Counted from the stretch's first letter, positions 8,699 to 17,591 are shown. The stretch is DNA of 64,000 nucleotides from CAWCUU01 sp963798855 (GCA_963798855.1 CAWCUU010000002.1:1116001-1180000), one strand, 5' to 3'. Made by a program: numbers and translations. Notes: generated by a model not told the origin, from the sequence alone.

Positions 8699-9514
8699 GG
8701 TGCCCAACGCCTCCAGCGTCGAGCGGTAGCCCTCCTCGATGAAGCGGCCGTTGCTGTCGAAGTCGAACGTCGAGTAGCCGTCGAGCGCCGGCCGAACATA
8801 GACCAGCGGCGGCCCATCCCACCCGTCGAGTCGCTCGCGCTTGCGCGTGTAGTTCATGATGTCGTACACACGATGGTGCACCGCCACCATTCCCTTCGCG
8901 ATCGTGTCCAGCGAGTCCTTCGTCGCACCGGCGCTCACGTCGACGGCGATGATCCGCTCAGCCCCGAGCCCGTCGAGCAGGCCGGCCGCCCGCGAGATCG
9001 GCAGTGAATCCGCCACACCACCATCCACCAGGTGCCGCCCCAGCACCTCCGCCGGCGGATAGAAGAGCGGCAGCGCGCCGGACGCGTACACCGCGTCCGC
9101 CAGCGTGACGTCCGTCCTCCCGCCGGCCCCGAACCATACCTGCTCCCCCGTCTCCAGATCCACGGCGTTCATCGCCAGCGGCAGACTCAGTGCATCGAAG
9201 CTCTCCACAGGCAGTACCGACCGGATGTACTCCCGGAACGGCTCGTCCCGGAAAACGCTGGGCTGCCGGATGCCGTTCAGCAGGAGCGCCCACCGGTTCA
9301 GCCCCACGATGTCCGTCTTGGTGAGCGCCAGACCTCGCCGCTCCAGCTCCGGCAGCTCCATGCCGCCCGCGATGCTCGCGCCGACCAGCGCGCCAATGCT
9401 CGTGCCGACGATCGCCGCGACCTCCAGCCTCGCTTCGCGTATCGCTCTCCAGGCGCCCACGTGCGCGAGCCCCTTCGTCCCGCCTCCCCCCAGCACCAGT
9501 ACGACTCTGGCCAT
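8669..9514 (-). CDS. Patatin-like phospholipase (RssA/NTE type)
   Basis: 281 residues from ATG 9514 with a GGGGTGAG SD just upstream. The oxyanion motif LVLGGGGTKGLAHVG, nucleophile elbow VGTSIGALVGA and catalytic Asp motif LVDGGVADSLP give the Ser-Asp dyad of bacterial patatins. It presumably hydrolyses acyl ester bonds of lipids. No signal peptide, so it is cytosolic or peripheral. The C-terminal 40 residues run through a region convergent with the gene on the other strand (30-base overlap at 8669-8698). Stand-alone. Confidence 0.9.
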   Translation of the reverse strand: MARVVLVLGGGGTKGLAHVGAWRAIREARLEVAAIVGTSIGALVGASIAGGMELPELERRGLALTKTDIVGLNRWALLLNGIRQPSVFRDEPFREYIRSVLPVESFDALSLPLAMNAVDLETGEQVWFGAGGRTDVTLADAVYASGALPLFYPPAEVLGRHLVDGGVADSLPISRAAGLLDGLGAERIIAVDVSAGATKDSLDTIAKGMVAVHHRVYDIMNYTRKRERLDGWDGPPLVYVRPALDGYSTFDFDSNGRFIEEGYRSTLEALGTSAAQRSAAV

Positions 9515-9634
9515 TCGCTCACCCCCCTGCGGTCTCGACGACCTGCTCCTCCTCCTCATTCTACCTCCGCGGCGACCGCGGCGGCCATGATCGCCGCCGC
9601 GACAATGGCCGCCGCTTCCGCTGCTGGTTTGCAC

Positions 9635-9664
9635 TTGACATGGGGGCGGCGGGGCGGGTAGCTT
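9635..9664 (+). promoter_or_regulatory. Candidate sigma-70 promoter of the suf operon
   Basis: TTGACA at 9635-9640, an 18-base spacer and TAGCTT at 9659-9664, about 70 bases before sufC. Transcription would start near 9671, right at the palindrome described next. The -35 is perfect and the -10 is moderate. The same TTGACA-N17/18-TAGCYT form appears at 18935. The rest of 9515-9634 shows only low-complexity GC-rich sequence. Confidence 0.55.
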
Positions 9665-9674
9665 CACTTGATAC

Positions 9675-9689
9675 CGAGAATCATTCTTG
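9675..9689. promoter_or_regulatory. Fur-like palindromic operator candidate in the suf leader
   Basis: AGAATCATTCT (9677-9687) is a perfect 5-1-5 palindrome with one more outer C/G pair at 9675/9689. It is A/T-rich in a very GC-rich setting, directly downstream of the suf -10 element. The core resembles half of a Fur box (GATAATGATAATC style). Iron- or Fe-S-dependent repression of the suf operon through this site is an inference from position and sequence; IscR/SufR-type regulators are alternatives. Confidence 0.45.
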
Positions 9690-9736
9690 AAACGTGCTCC
9701 GCGACCCGAGGGTGACGGGGCAGAGCGAGGGAAGGG

Positions 9737-10513
9737 ATGAGCGAGCCGCTGCTGAAGATATCGAACCTTCACGCCGTCGTCGCGGAGGATGGGACGGAGA
9801 TCCTGAAGGGCGTGGATCTTGAGGTGGAGTCGGGGCGGATCCACGCGATCATGGGTCCGAACGGTTCTGGTAAGAGCACGCTCGCGAAGGTGCTGAGCGG
9901 CCATCCGGCGTACGAGGTGACGGACGGGGAGGTTTTCTTCAATGGCGAGAACTTGCTGGAGATGGAGCCGGACGAGCGGGCGCGGGCGGGGGTGTTCCTG
10001 GCGTTCCAGTATCCGCTGGAGATCCCGGGGGTGTCGATCGCGAACTTCCTGCGCACGTCGGTGCAGGCGAAGCTCGGCGAATCGGAGGAGCTGGACATTT
10101 TCGATTTCCAGGAGAAGCTGCTGGAGCGGATGGAGCTGCTGGAGGTGGACCGGTCGTTCGCGGAGCGCAACGTGAACGAGGGGTTCAGCGGCGGCGAGAA
10201 GAAGCGGAACGAGATCCTGCAGATGGCGATGCTGGAGCCGGCTCTGGCGGTGATGGACGAGACGGATTCGGGTCTGGACATCGATGCGTTGAAGGTCGTG
10301 GCGGCGGGGGTGAACCAGCTGAGGCGCGAGCGGCCGGAGATGGCGGTGCTGCTGATCACGCACTACCAGCGGCTGCTCAACTACATCAGCCCGGACGTGG
10401 TGCATGTGATGGCTGGTGGCCGGATCGTGGAGACGGGCGGGCCGGAGCTGGCGGAGCGGCTGGACGAGCGGGGATACGAGGTGTGGCGCGACGAGCCTGT
10501 GCCAATGGCGTAA
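9737..10513 (+). CDS. sufC: Fe-S cluster assembly ATPase SufC
   Basis: 258 residues. ABC ATPase with Walker A GPNGSGKST (about residues 36-44), a signature region FSGGEKKRNEILQMA, and the SufC-specific Walker B MDETDSGLDIDALK (Asp-Glu-Thr-Asp rather than DEPT). H-loop in LLITHYQRLL. SufC binds SufB and SufD and powers Fe-S cluster assembly on the SufBC2D scaffold in the cytosol. First gene of the suf operon; AGCGAGGGAAGGG precedes the ATG. sufB follows after 19 bases. Confidence 0.97.
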   Translation: MSEPLLKISNLHAVVAEDGTEILKGVDLEVESGRIHAIMGPNGSGKSTLAKVLSGHPAYEVTDGEVFFNGENLLEMEPDERARAGVFLAFQYPLEIPGVSIANFLRTSVQAKLGESEELDIFDFQEKLLERMELLEVDRSFAERNVNEGFSGGEKKRNEILQMAMLEPALAVMDETDSGLDIDALKVVAAGVNQLRRERPEMAVLLITHYQRLLNYISPDVVHVMAGGRIVETGGPELAERLDERGYEVWRDEPVPMA

Positions 10514-10532
10514 GGCCAAGTAGCGAGGGGAC

Positions 10533-11950
10533 ATGCCATACAACGAGACCGTATCGAATCTGGGGCTGGAAGAGTACAAGTACGGCTTCATCACCGAGGG
10601 CAAGCCCGTCTTCAAGGCACGGAAGGGGCTGAACGAGGAGGTGGTGCGGCAGATCTCGGCGCACAAGGACGAGCCGGAGTGGATGCTGAAGTTCCGGCTG
10701 AAGGCGCTGGAGATCTTCCGGTCGAAGCCGATGCCCACGTGGGGCGGGGATCTCTCGCAGCTGGATGCCACGCTGGACGAGATCTACTACTACATCCGGC
10801 CTCAGGATCGGATGGGTCGCTCGTGGGAGGACGTGCCGCAGGAGATCAAGGACACGTTCGAGAAGCTCGGCATCCCGGAGGCGGAGCGGAAGATCCTGGC
10901 CGGCGTGGGGGCGCAGTACGAGTCCGAGAATGGTCTACCACTCGCTGAAGAAGGAGTGGGAGGAGAAGGGGATCATCTTCGACTCGATCGAGGATGGCCT
11001 GAAGAACCATCCGGAGCTGTTCCGCGAGTACTTCTCGACGGTGATTCCGCCAGGCGACAACAAGTTCGCCGCGCTGAACTCGGCGGTGTGGTCGGGCGGG
11101 TCGTTCGTCTACATCCCGCCGGGCGTGAAGGTGGAGACGCCGCTGCAGGCGTACTTCCGCGTGAACGCGGAGCGGATGGGGCAGTTCGAGCGCACGCTGA
11201 TCATCGTCAATGAGGGCGCGAACGCGCAGTACATCGAGGGGTGCACGGCGCCGGTCTACTCGACGGAGTCGTTCCACTCCGGCGTGATCGAGATCATCGT
11301 CAAGCCGAACGCTCGCTTCCGCTACGTCACGATCCAGAACTGGTCGAACAACATGTACAACCTCGTGACGCAGCGGGCGCTGGTGCAGGAGGGCGGCCAC
11401 ATGGAGTGGCTGGACGGCAACCTCGGCTCCAAGCTGACGATGAAGTACCCGTCTTGTTACCTGGTCGGCGAGGGCGCGCACGGCGAGATCCTGTCGATCG
11501 CCTACGCGGGCGACGGCCAGCACCAGGACACGGGCGGCAAGGTCGTGCACGCGGCGCCGCACACGACGTCGCAGATCATGTCGAAGTCGATCTCGAAGGG
11601 GACGGGACGCTCCTCGTACCGCGGCTTGTGCAAGGTGTACGAGGGTGCGAAGGGTGCGCGCTCGAAGGTGGAGTGCGATGCACTTCTGCTGGACGCGACG
11701 TCGCGCACGGACACGTTCCCGTATATCGAGATCGAGGAACGGAGCGCGAACGTCGGCCACGAAGCGTCGGTCTCGCGGATCGGCGAGGAGCAGCTGTTCT
11801 ATCTGATGAGCCGCGGGCTCTCGGAAGAGCAGGCGGCTTCCATGATCGTGCGCGGCTTCATCGAGCCGATCGCGAAGCACCTGCCGTTGGAGTACGCGGT
11901 CGAGCTGAACCGCCTCGTCGAGCTCGAGAATGGAGGGCAGCGTTGGCTGA
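10533..11950 (+). CDS. sufB: Fe-S cluster scaffold SufB, interrupted by two apparent single-base insertions
   Basis: The SufB sequence is continuous only across three frames. 10533-10928 encodes the N-terminus (MPYNETVSNLGLEEYKYGF to GAQYESE). 10930-11928 encodes the core in the next frame (MVYHSLKKEW, ANAQYIEGCTAPVY, KSISKGTGRSSYRG to EYAVELNRLVELE). The last codons after 11930, in the third frame, read MEGSVG then TGA at 11948-11950, the standard SufB end. Each break sits at GAGAATGG where GAGATGG would keep the frame. SufB is normally essential in suf-only organisms, so sequencing errors are likelier than a dead gene; read literally, neither half makes a full scaffold. Confidence 0.88.
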
Positions 11951-13316
11951 GGCGGCGGGCACCACGACACCCGCGGCGCGCAGGCGGACGACGCAGCCTT
12001 CTGCTGCGGAGTCCGCTACCGCGCCGGATTTGGCGGAGCCGTTCGGGGCCGGCGCCGTCGAGCGGCTCGCCGCGTCCGGGCCGGCGTGGCTGGGCGAATG
12101 GCGCCGCGAAGCGTGGCGCACCTACCAGCGGCTGCCGTTCCCGAGCACCCGCCTCGAGGAGTGGCGCTACACGGATGTGGCGCAGCTCGCGCTGGACGAG
12201 GTCCGGCCGGCGGAAGCCGTGCCCTCGGCGGATGTCCCGGCGGAGGCGAGTGCGCTGCTCGAGGGACGTGAGCTCGCGGGCTCCGTCGTGCAGGTGGACG
12301 CGGCGATCGCGGCGGTTGAGCTCGATCCCGCTGCGGCGGCGCAGGGGGTCCTGCTCACCGATCTCGTCGAAGCCGCGGAGCGCTACCCCGACCTCGTGCG
12401 CGAGCACCTCGGCGAGACGGTGCCACCGGAGGCCGGGAAGTTCTCGGCTCTGAACGCGGCGCTGTGGAGCGCCGGCGTGCTACTCTACATCCCGGAGGGC
12501 GTGCGGCTGGAGCGTCCGATCCGCGTGGTTCGCTGCCTCACCCGCGCGGGGATCGCCGTATTCCCCCGCACGCTCGTCGTCGCGGAAGCAGGCAGCCGCG
12601 TGACGCTCGTGGAGGAGTTCGTGTCGCCGGACCTGGAGCGTCCGAGCCTTTCGTGCGGCGCCGTCGAGGTCGTGGCCCGTGAGGCCTCGCAGGTCCAGCA
12701 CGTGGCCGTGCAGCAGTGGGGCCGTGGCGTGCGGCACGTGTCGATGCAGAGGACCCGCGCAGAGCGCGACGCGAACCTGGACACGCTGGTCGTGAATCTG
12801 GGCGGCAGCGTCGCGCGCGTGGACATGGCGGCGTCGCTGGAGGGGCCCGGTGCACGAAGCGACATGCTCGGGCTGTACTTCGGCGCGGAGGACCAGCACT
12901 TCGACCACAACACCCGACAGGACCACGTCGCGCCGCACGCTTCCAGCGACCTGCTCTACAAGGGCGCGCTGTACGGCCGATCGCGAGCGATCTTCCGCGG
13001 CATCATCCGGGTACACCCGAAGGCGCAGCGGACGGACGCCTATCAGACGAACCGCAACCTGCTGCTCTCCGAGGAGGCGCGCGCAGACTCGCTGCCGAAT
13101 CTGGAGATCGAGGCGGACAATGTGCGCTGCTCGCACGGAGCGACGGTCGGCCAGCTCGACGAGGAGGAGCTCTTCTATCTGATGAGCCGGGGGCTCCCTC
13201 GAGGCATCGCCGAGCGGCTGGTCGTGTTCGGCTTCTTCGGGGAGGTCCTCGACCGCCTCGAGTTTCCGGCAATGGCCGCCGAGCTGAAGGAGATCATCGA
13301 GGCGCGGATCGGCTGA
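11943..13316 (+). CDS. sufD: Fe-S cluster assembly protein SufD
   Basis: 457 residues from TTG 11943, preceded by GGAGGG five bases upstream and overlapping the restored sufB stop. An N-terminal region rich in Ala/Thr leads into LPFPSTRLEEWRYTDV, typical of SufD. The beta-helix domain ends in DNVRCSHGATVGQLDEEELFYLMSRGL, containing the conserved Cys and His of SufD. It pairs with SufB in the SufBC2D complex and helps iron entry. Overlaps the Rieske gene by TGATG. Confidence 0.94.
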   Translation: MAEAAGTTTPAARRRTTQPSAAESATAPDLAEPFGAGAVERLAASGPAWLGEWRREAWRTYQRLPFPSTRLEEWRYTDVAQLALDEVRPAEAVPSADVPAEASALLEGRELAGSVVQVDAAIAAVELDPAAAAQGVLLTDLVEAAERYPDLVREHLGETVPPEAGKFSALNAALWSAGVLLYIPEGVRLERPIRVVRCLTRAGIAVFPRTLVVAEAGSRVTLVEEFVSPDLERPSLSCGAVEVVAREASQVQHVAVQQWGRGVRHVSMQRTRAERDANLDTLVVNLGGSVARVDMAASLEGPGARSDMLGLYFGAEDQHFDHNTRQDHVAPHASSDLLYKGALYGRSRAIFRGIIRVHPKAQRTDAYQTNRNLLLSEEARADSLPNLEIEADNVRCSHGATVGQLDEEELFYLMSRGLPRGIAERLVVFGFFGEVLDRLEFPAMAAELKEIIEARIG

Positions 13317-13627
13317 TGGCGGCGGAGTACGTGCGTGTCGCCTCTCTATCCGACGTGCCCGAAGGAAGCAAGCTCGCGCTGGAGATTGGTGGTGAGCGGA
13401 TCTGCCTGGCGAACGCGGAAGGGACGATCTATGCGTTGCGGAACAACTGCACGCACAAGGACTTTCCGCTGTCGGAAGGGCAGATCGAGGACCACCGGAT
13501 CGAGTGCGCCTGGCACGGGGCGAAGTTCGATCTGCCCAGCGGTCGCGCCGTCGCGCTTCCCGCGATCCGGCCCGTCAAGACGTTCGAGGTGCGCATCAAT
13601 GGAGGCGACATCTACGTCCTGCTCTAG
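13316..13627 (+). CDS. Rieske [2Fe-2S] ferredoxin of the suf operon
   Basis: 103 residues, ATG overlapping the sufD stop by one base. The cluster ligands are CTHKDFPLSEG (Cys-x-His) and, 18 residues later, CAWHG (Cys-x2-His), so this is the short soluble NirD/biphenyl-ferredoxin type Rieske protein without a membrane anchor. Such ferredoxins recur between sufD and sufS in several phyla and are presumed to supply electrons to cluster assembly; that role is inferred from context. Confidence 0.92.
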   Translation: MAAEYVRVASLSDVPEGSKLALEIGGERICLANAEGTIYALRNNCTHKDFPLSEGQIEDHRIECAWHGAKFDLPSGRAVALPAIRPVKTFEVRINGGDIYVLL

Positions 13628-13788
13628 CAGGCCGCCGGAGGATCGGGTCCCCTCTTCACGAATCCGCGACAGATCTCGTGCGCCTGGGGCGCAGGTCCAC
13701 TACGATCCCGTCGTCGATCCCTTGCGGTCGCCGTGTATCCTGGACGCGTGAGGATCATGGCGAATACCGATTCGGCAGAGGTAGCATC

Positions 13789-15027
13789 GTGAGAGTGGCG
13801 ACCGATCTCGACATTGGCGCGGTGCGCGCCGATTTCCCCGCGCTCGATCAGATGGTCGACGGCTATCCGCTGGCCTATCTGGACAGCGCCGCCACGGCAC
13901 AGCGGCCACGCGCGGTGCTCGATGCGGTCGACCACTTCTACCGCCACCACAACGCGAACGTGCATCGAGGGCTCTACGAGCTGTCGCGACGCGCGACGGA
14001 GGCGTTCGAGGCAGCGCGAGTCACGGTTGCGCGCTTCCTCAACGCTCCTGCCGTCGAGGAGATCGTCTGGACCCGCGGAACGACGGAGGCGATCAATCTC
14101 GTCGCGATGACGTGGGGGCTGCAGAACCTGCGCGAAGGCGACGAGATCCTGCTCACGCTGCTGGAGCACCACTCCAACCTCGTGCCCTGGCAGCTCGCCG
14201 CGCAGCGGACCGGCGCGCGGATCCGCGCGATCGAAGTCGACGCACAGGGACGGCTACTGCTCGACGAGCTCGACGCGAAGCTCGGCGACCGGACGCGGCT
14301 CGTTGCGGTCGGCCACGTCTCCAACGCGCTGGGCACGATCAACCCCGTCAAGGAGATCACGCGCCGCGCGCATGAGGCGGGAGCGCGGGTGCTGATCGAC
14401 GGAGCACAGGGGGCGCCGCATCTGCCCGTGGACGTGCAGGCGATCGGCTGTGACTTCTATGCCCTGTCCGGCCACAAGCTGGGTGGCCCCATGGGCATCG
14501 GCGCCCTCTGGTCGCGTCGCGAGCTGCTGGAGGAGATGCCGCCGTATCAGGGTGGCGGCGAGATGATCGATCTGGTCGAGCTGGAGCGTTCGACGTGGGC
14601 CGCCGTCCCGCATAAGTTCGAGGCCGGAACGCCCAACGTCGGTGGTGCGGTGGGCATGGCGGCGGCGATCGATTACCTGGAATCGCTCGGCTCCGCGGCG
14701 CGAGACCACGAGGCCGATCTCGCCCGCTACGGGCTCGAGCGGCTGAACGCCGTCCGCGGCTTGCGCATGTTCGGCACCGACGAGCCGGAAGGCAGGACCG
14801 CAGTGTTCTCGTTCGCGCTGGAAGGCGTGCACCCGCACGACGTCGCGACGGTGCTCGACGCCCGCGGCATCGCTGTTCGCGCGGGTCACCACTGCACTCA
14901 GCCACTGATGCGCCGGCTCGGCGTTCCGGCAACCACCCGAGCCTCCTGCTTCGTCTACAACACGACGGAGGAGCTCGACCGGCTGGCCGAAGCCCTCGAC
15001 GAAACCCGAGCCCTGTTCACCTCATAG
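13789..15027 (+). CDS. sufS: Cysteine desulfurase SufS
   Basis: 412 residues from GTG 13789 (SD AGAGGT seven bases upstream). Group II desulfurase: the N-terminus has YLDSAATAQRPRAVLDA, PLP Lys in FYALSGHKLGGPMG, and the catalytic Cys in IAVRAGHHCTQPLMRRLG within the short extended lobe typical of SufS. It takes sulfur from cysteine as a persulfide and hands it to SufU, encoded next. The 161 bases before it (13628-13788) hold no gene; the SD and a short A/T-richer leader suggest it may be partly independent of the upstream genes. Confidence 0.95.
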   Translation: MRVATDLDIGAVRADFPALDQMVDGYPLAYLDSAATAQRPRAVLDAVDHFYRHHNANVHRGLYELSRRATEAFEAARVTVARFLNAPAVEEIVWTRGTTEAINLVAMTWGLQNLREGDEILLTLLEHHSNLVPWQLAAQRTGARIRAIEVDAQGRLLLDELDAKLGDRTRLVAVGHVSNALGTINPVKEITRRAHEAGARVLIDGAQGAPHLPVDVQAIGCDFYALSGHKLGGPMGIGALWSRRELLEEMPPYQGGGEMIDLVELERSTWAAVPHKFEAGTPNVGGAVGMAAAIDYLESLGSAARDHEADLARYGLERLNAVRGLRMFGTDEPEGRTAVFSFALEGVHPHDVATVLDARGIAVRAGHHCTQPLMRRLGVPATTRASCFVYNTTEELDRLAEALDETRALFTS

Positions 15028-15036
15028 CGACCCATG

Positions 15037-15108
15037 CCCCTCACCCTTACCCTGACCCTTACCCTTACCGACTCCTTGCCCTTGCCCTAGCCCTCGCCCT
15101 AGCCCTGG
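15037..15108. repeat. Telomere-like CCCTNN hexamer tandem repeat
   Basis: About twelve units of six bases, CCCTCA, CCCTTA, CCCTGA, CCCTTA, CCCTTA, then after a break CCCTTG, CCCTAG, CCCTCG, CCCTAG, CCCTGG, fill the gap between sufS and sufU. The strand is strongly pyrimidine-biased. No reading frame or terminator is apparent. sufU therefore has no SD upstream of its ATG. Confidence 0.8.
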
Positions 15109-15113
15109 CACCA

Positions 15114-15542
15114 ATGGAACTCGGCTCGCTCTATCAGGAAGTCATCCTCAGCCACTACAAGCGCCCGCACAATTCGGGGGAGCTGGAGGGGGCGAGCGCC
15201 AATGTGCACGTGCGGAATCCGAGCTGCGGCGACGACATTCGCCTGATGCTCATCGTCGAGGATGACCGTATCGCGGACGCCCGATTCATCGGCGAGGGCT
15301 GTTCGATCTCGCAGGCCTCCGTGTCGATGATGACGGATCTCATCAAGGGGCGTACGTCCGGGGAGGCGCTCGCGCTGGCAAGGCGGTTCACGGAGATGAT
15401 GCACGGGGACGAGGCCGCCGCCCGGGACGCCGAGCTCGGTCAGCTCCGCGCTCTCTCCGGTGTCTCGAAGTTCCCCGTGCGCATCAAGTGCGCGCTACTC
15501 GGGTGGGATGCGTTGAGGGAGGCGCTGAAGTCGAGGCGCTGA
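15114..15542 (+). CDS. sufU: Fe-S assembly sulfur-transfer protein SufU
   Basis: 142 residues, IscU-fold. Three ligand cysteines are in NPSCGDD (about residue 40), GEGCSISQAS (about 65) and VRIKCALLGW (about 126); the 18-residue insertion between the second and third Cys typical of zinc-dependent SufU is present (LIKGRTSGEALAL region). SufU accepts sulfur from SufS and delivers it to SufBCD. Last gene of the operon. No clear SD, since the upstream region is the CCCTNN repeat. Confidence 0.94.
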   Translation: MELGSLYQEVILSHYKRPHNSGELEGASANVHVRNPSCGDDIRLMLIVEDDRIADARFIGEGCSISQASVSMMTDLIKGRTSGEALALARRFTEMMHGDEAAARDAELGQLRALSGVSKFPVRIKCALLGWDALREALKSRR

Positions 15543-15591
15543 CAGCCGGCGCTGACTGAAGGCGGTACCGAGGCGCCCAGCCTAACCTAGC

Positions 15592-15874
15592 CTAGAAGGC
15601 CGTTGTAGAACTGGGGTGCGGCCGCGCGCGTGGCGCTTGCGCGCCTCAGCCGAGGAACGAGGAGGAAGCGATGCCCTGTGCATCGGTGACGACGAGAGAC
15701 GAAGGGTCACCCGCGCAACCGCCATGCGCCCTGTGGGTTGCGGGCGGCACGGGGCCATCTCCAGCGTTGGCGCTCCTCCGCGATGGCGTGCGACATCGCG
15801 TCGTCGCGCCGCCTCGGATCTGGCCCCGTGGCGCCCGCAACGCGGCTCGCTCCAGTTCTTCAACGGCCTTCTAG
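15592..15874. mobile_element. MITE-like element with 23-bp terminal inverted repeats
   Basis: 15592-15614 (CTAGAAGGCCGTTGTAGAAC and three more bases) and 15852-15874 are inverted copies matching at 22 of 23 positions. They bound 283 bp without a convincing gene. The outermost CTAG on each side is itself palindromic and could be the duplicated target. Size, terminal repeats and lack of coding content fit a non-autonomous transposable element. The transposase family is not identified. 15875-16132, just right of it, shows nothing recognisable. Confidence 0.65.
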
Positions 15875-16132
15875 CCCTACGCACCCGTTCCGAACAGCGA
15901 GGAGCCCGGTTCCGACCACGGCGCGGCCGCAGAGGAGCGCGGCCGGGATGACGGGGCGGGGCGCCGCAAACAATCAGTCGGCCGGCGGCGGGTTTTTCCT
16001 CAATGCTCGCACGCCTGGCCGGTCACGCTGTACTGCTGCACGTGCACAGGTATATCGCTTACGCGGTCAACAATCCCCTTGAGGGCGAGATGCCGATGTA
16101 CGCCGCCCGCATCGGGAACTCCGTGCTCGCCA

Positions 16133-16184
16133 TTAGCGCCTTCAGGTGGCGCCTGTAGTTAGCGCCTTCAGGTAGCGCCTGCCT
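16133..16184. repeat. Tandem pair of 26-bp hairpin units
   Basis: TTAGCGCCTTCAGGTGGCGC... at 16133-16158 is repeated at 16159-16184 with few changes. Each unit can fold as GCGCC-TTCAGGT-GGCGC (second copy AGCGC). It ends three bases from the stop of the minus-strand GNAT gene and may serve as its transcription end or be a small mobile palindrome. Confidence 0.55.
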
Positions 16185-16186
16185 CC

Positions 16187-17458
16187 CTAGAATTCGTCGG
16201 GCAGCCAGAACGCGTGGGGCACGGCGAGCGCGGTGTCCAGGAGACGGTCGGGGTCGTCGACCTCGGCGTGACCGGCCACGGCTGCCTCGCTCGCGCGGAT
16301 CTCGCCGGTCCAGATGCGGGCGAAGGTGGACGCGTCGGCGGTGAAGGCGGCATCCGCCGTGTTGCACGGCCCCTGGACGAGGGCTGCCCGCTCATCGTGG
16401 ACGTCTGCGAGCCACGGTCCCAGGTTCTCCGGGAGCTCCGCGTCGCGGACTTCGATGCGCAGGCGCAGGGTGCCTGCCGTCGGGGCCCAGCGGCGGGCTT
16501 GCAGCGCGGCGGGGACGTCGAGCACGCGCAGCATCGGCCCGCGCAATATGGTCGCGATCGGGTCCCAGAGCGGCCGGCTCGGCTTCGGGAAGCGGGGTGG
16601 TCGTGGATCGTCGAGCCAGCGCTCGAAGTGCTCGTCCGGCCGCGCCTCGTAGGTCGCCTGTGGCCACTGATCGCGCTGGGCGGCGATCCAGGCGAGCAGC
16701 GAATGATACGCATCCCGGTCCTCCGCGACGAGCTCCCGGATGCGCAGGCGGCGATCCGCGTTCACGCGTTGGCGGCCGGGCACGACGATGACGTATCCGC
16801 CTACGGAGTCGGATCCCTTCCGCTCCACGACCGCCGCGTAGGCGTGCCCTCCGAGGTGCTGGTGCCAGACGTTCTCCGAGCGCGCGATCGGTCCGTGGCT
16901 CGCGCGAGCGACCCGCGCGTAACAGCTCTGCAGCGCGTGGCGGTCGGCGGATTCCGCCGGCCGGACCGCCGCGGCCGCGTCACGATCGACGACGAGCTGC
17001 GCCGGCGCGAAGCGGTGCGCGTGCAGCCTACCCACGTACCCCCAGCCGAGCCTGCGGTAGAAGCCGGGGCGGAAGGGGTAGAGCACGCTCACCACGTCTC
17101 CGCGCTCGCGGGCGATCCGGATCGCGTTTCGACAGAGGGCGGCGCCCAGCCCCTTGCGGCGGGCCTCGGGAGCCACGGCGACCGCGGCCAGCCCCATCAT
17201 CGGCACCGCCACCCCCGTCAGATACTCGTGGAGGGAATGCAGGCGACAGGCCGCCAGGAGCCGCCCGCGCCGCTTGACCACCCACGAGTCCTCCAGGCCG
17301 CCGTAGCCCGCCCCGGCGCGCAGCTGCCTCTCGCGGTCGTCCGGCGTTCGGCGATCCGGGAAGGCGCGCGACCAGAGCACCGCAAGGGCGCGCACGTCGG
17401 CCCGACCCGCGGCCGTAAGCACCGGACCGGAGAGATCCGGCTCCATTTCGAGCGCCAT
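16187..17458 (-). CDS. Eis-like GNAT acetyltransferase with SCP2-type C-terminal domain
   Basis: 423 residues from ATG 17458 with GAGGTGAG directly upstream. The N-terminal GNAT domain contains MMGLAAVAVAPEARRKGLGAAL (acetyl-CoA pyrophosphate loop, R-x-x-G-x-G) and YPFRPGFYRRLGWGYVG, hallmarks of the Eis family. A second GNAT-like half and a C-terminal sterol-carrier-like region follow (RVLDVPAALQARRW onward). Eis enzymes acetylate amines, including aminoglycosides in mycobacteria; the substrate here is unknown. Cytosolic, stand-alone. Confidence 0.88.
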   Translation of the reverse strand: MALEMEPDLSGPVLTAAGRADVRALAVLWSRAFPDRRTPDDRERQLRAGAGYGGLEDSWVVKRRGRLLAACRLHSLHEYLTGVAVPMMGLAAVAVAPEARRKGLGAALCRNAIRIARERGDVVSVLYPFRPGFYRRLGWGYVGRLHAHRFAPAQLVVDRDAAAAVRPAESADRHALQSCYARVARASHGPIARSENVWHQHLGGHAYAAVVERKGSDSVGGYVIVVPGRQRVNADRRLRIRELVAEDRDAYHSLLAWIAAQRDQWPQATYEARPDEHFERWLDDPRPPRFPKPSRPLWDPIATILRGPMLRVLDVPAALQARRWAPTAGTLRLRIEVRDAELPENLGPWLADVHDERAALVQGPCNTADAAFTADASTFARIWTGEIRASEAAVAGHAEVDDPDRLLDTALAVPHAFWLPDEF

Positions 17459-17591
17459 CTCACCTCGCGACAGAAGTTGTTCCAGGGACGAACGTGTGGG
17501 AGGTGCCCCCGGGCGCACAATCCCCGCCTGGCGCTTGCGCTGCCTCCGGGCGGGGCCGATCATGACGCTGCAACCGTCCCGGAGGGCACCA

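Noticed and set aside
10930..12453. A 12453-ending reading frame as an extended SufB-fusion protein
   Set aside because: After residue VELE the frame becomes Arg-rich shadow of sufD, which has its own SD, TTG start and family match in another frame.
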